Source of the DNA: Heliomicrobium gestii
GTDB taxonomy: Bacteria; Bacillota; Desulfitobacteriia; Heliobacteriales; Heliobacteriaceae
Direction: 5' to 3'
Length of the DNA: 64,000 nt
Assembly (NCBI RefSeq): GCF_009877435.1
Contig: NZ_WXEX01000005.1
Coordinates: 186,001 to 250,000, forward strand
The position numbers were made by a program, and so were the translations under genes. Shown here one piece after another: positions 63,882 through 64,000 of the stretch; within the stretch, counting starts at the first letter, position 1, and every line of letters begins with the position of its first letter. The notes beneath the pieces were generated by a model, which was not told the origin of the DNA, ran no database searches, and saw nothing but the letters and a program-made list of their open reading frames with translations.

Positions 63882-63913
63882 GAAGGAGGGCGGTCACTGA
63901 CCACCCTCCTTCT
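63882..63913 (-). terminator. Terminator near the right edge
   Basis: GAAGGAGGGCGGTCA and TGACCACCCTCCTTC form a 15-bp stem with one mismatch. Minus-strand frames reach the window edge at 64000, so a gene that starts beyond the window may end here. Confidence 0.65.
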
Positions 63914-64000
63914 CCTTGGGTCGATACTTATGGCTGCTCGGGGCGCATGCCCGCGCTGTCTTATCACCGAAACATGTTTTCACTGTCAACAGGGTTTTCT

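Noticed and set aside
63913-64000. Minus-strand frames touching the right edge, one ending KEKEGGQ inside the terminator hairpin and one ending SENMFR
   Set aside because: Fewer than 30 codons are visible and neither matches a family, so no gene is called.

Overview
The window most likely comes from a heliobacterium (Heliobacterium/Heliomicrobium group: anaerobic, phototrophic, spore-forming Clostridia). The strongest single clue is a 31-codon gene at 39220-39315 whose product matches, from memory, PshX, the small single-helix subunit of the heliobacterial reaction centre. Supporting clues are pyruvate:ferredoxin oxidoreductase, a four-gene 2-oxoacid:ferredoxin oxidoreductase operon, a group 1 [NiFe] hydrogenase small subunit, the Firmicutes block tRNA-Ser / large SRP RNA / dnaX / ybaB / recR / bofA, an S-layer-type surface protein and high-GC genes with strong intrinsic terminators. 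No database was searched; species is not claimed.

Layout. 1-2.9 kb: start of a hydrogenase operon with a palindromic upstream region, an HMCES/YedK-type protein and a sodium:solute symporter. 3.0-13.8 kb: one giant secreted SLH-domain protein containing a tandem duplication of about 757 residues. 14.1-20.6 kb: a possible small genomic island. A 42-bp copy of the 3' half of tRNA-Ala lies at 14153-14194 and the intact tRNA-Ala at 20532-20607; between them are an SNF2-type helicase with an overlapping partner gene, a SEC-C zinc-motif protein and an AT-rich small gene. 20.7-28.9 kb: ferredoxin-dependent carbon metabolism (korABC plus ferredoxin, a P-loop companion, a PPC/DUF296 protein, PFOR). 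29.1-34.0 kb: bofA, recR, ybaB, dnaX, SRP RNA and tRNA-Ser, with three tiny genes inserted between ybaB and dnaX.

34.3-42.7 kb: an ABC-2 exporter, an HD-GYP c-di-GMP phosphodiesterase, the pshX candidate, an OmpR-type two-component system and a ferredoxin-nitroreductase fusion. 43.0-53.9 kb: a chemoreceptor, a HelD-like helicase, a small unknown protein, SbcC/SbcD and a CBO0543-like membrane protein. 54.0-57.0 kb: an ArsR-type regulator with a textbook promoter/operator controlling a four-part CoA-disulfide reductase-rhodanese-TusA-DsrE fusion, a likely reactive-sulfur unit. 57.2-62.3 kb: a PadR-regulated RND efflux pump. 62.5-63.7 kb: a secreted protein made of eight imperfect repeats with a glycine-rich tail.

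How the genes fit together: the KOR operon and PFOR share the reduced-ferredoxin economy expected of a heliobacterium whose reaction centre reduces ferredoxin. The hydrogenase, the ferredoxin-nitroreductase and the sulfur-handling fusion are further redox outlets. The items most likely to be undescribed are the tRNA-Ala-flanked cassette, the 29-residue membrane peptide gene with a PhoP-box-like promoter, the duplicated module of the giant surface protein, and the four-domain sulfur-trafficking fusion with its operator.
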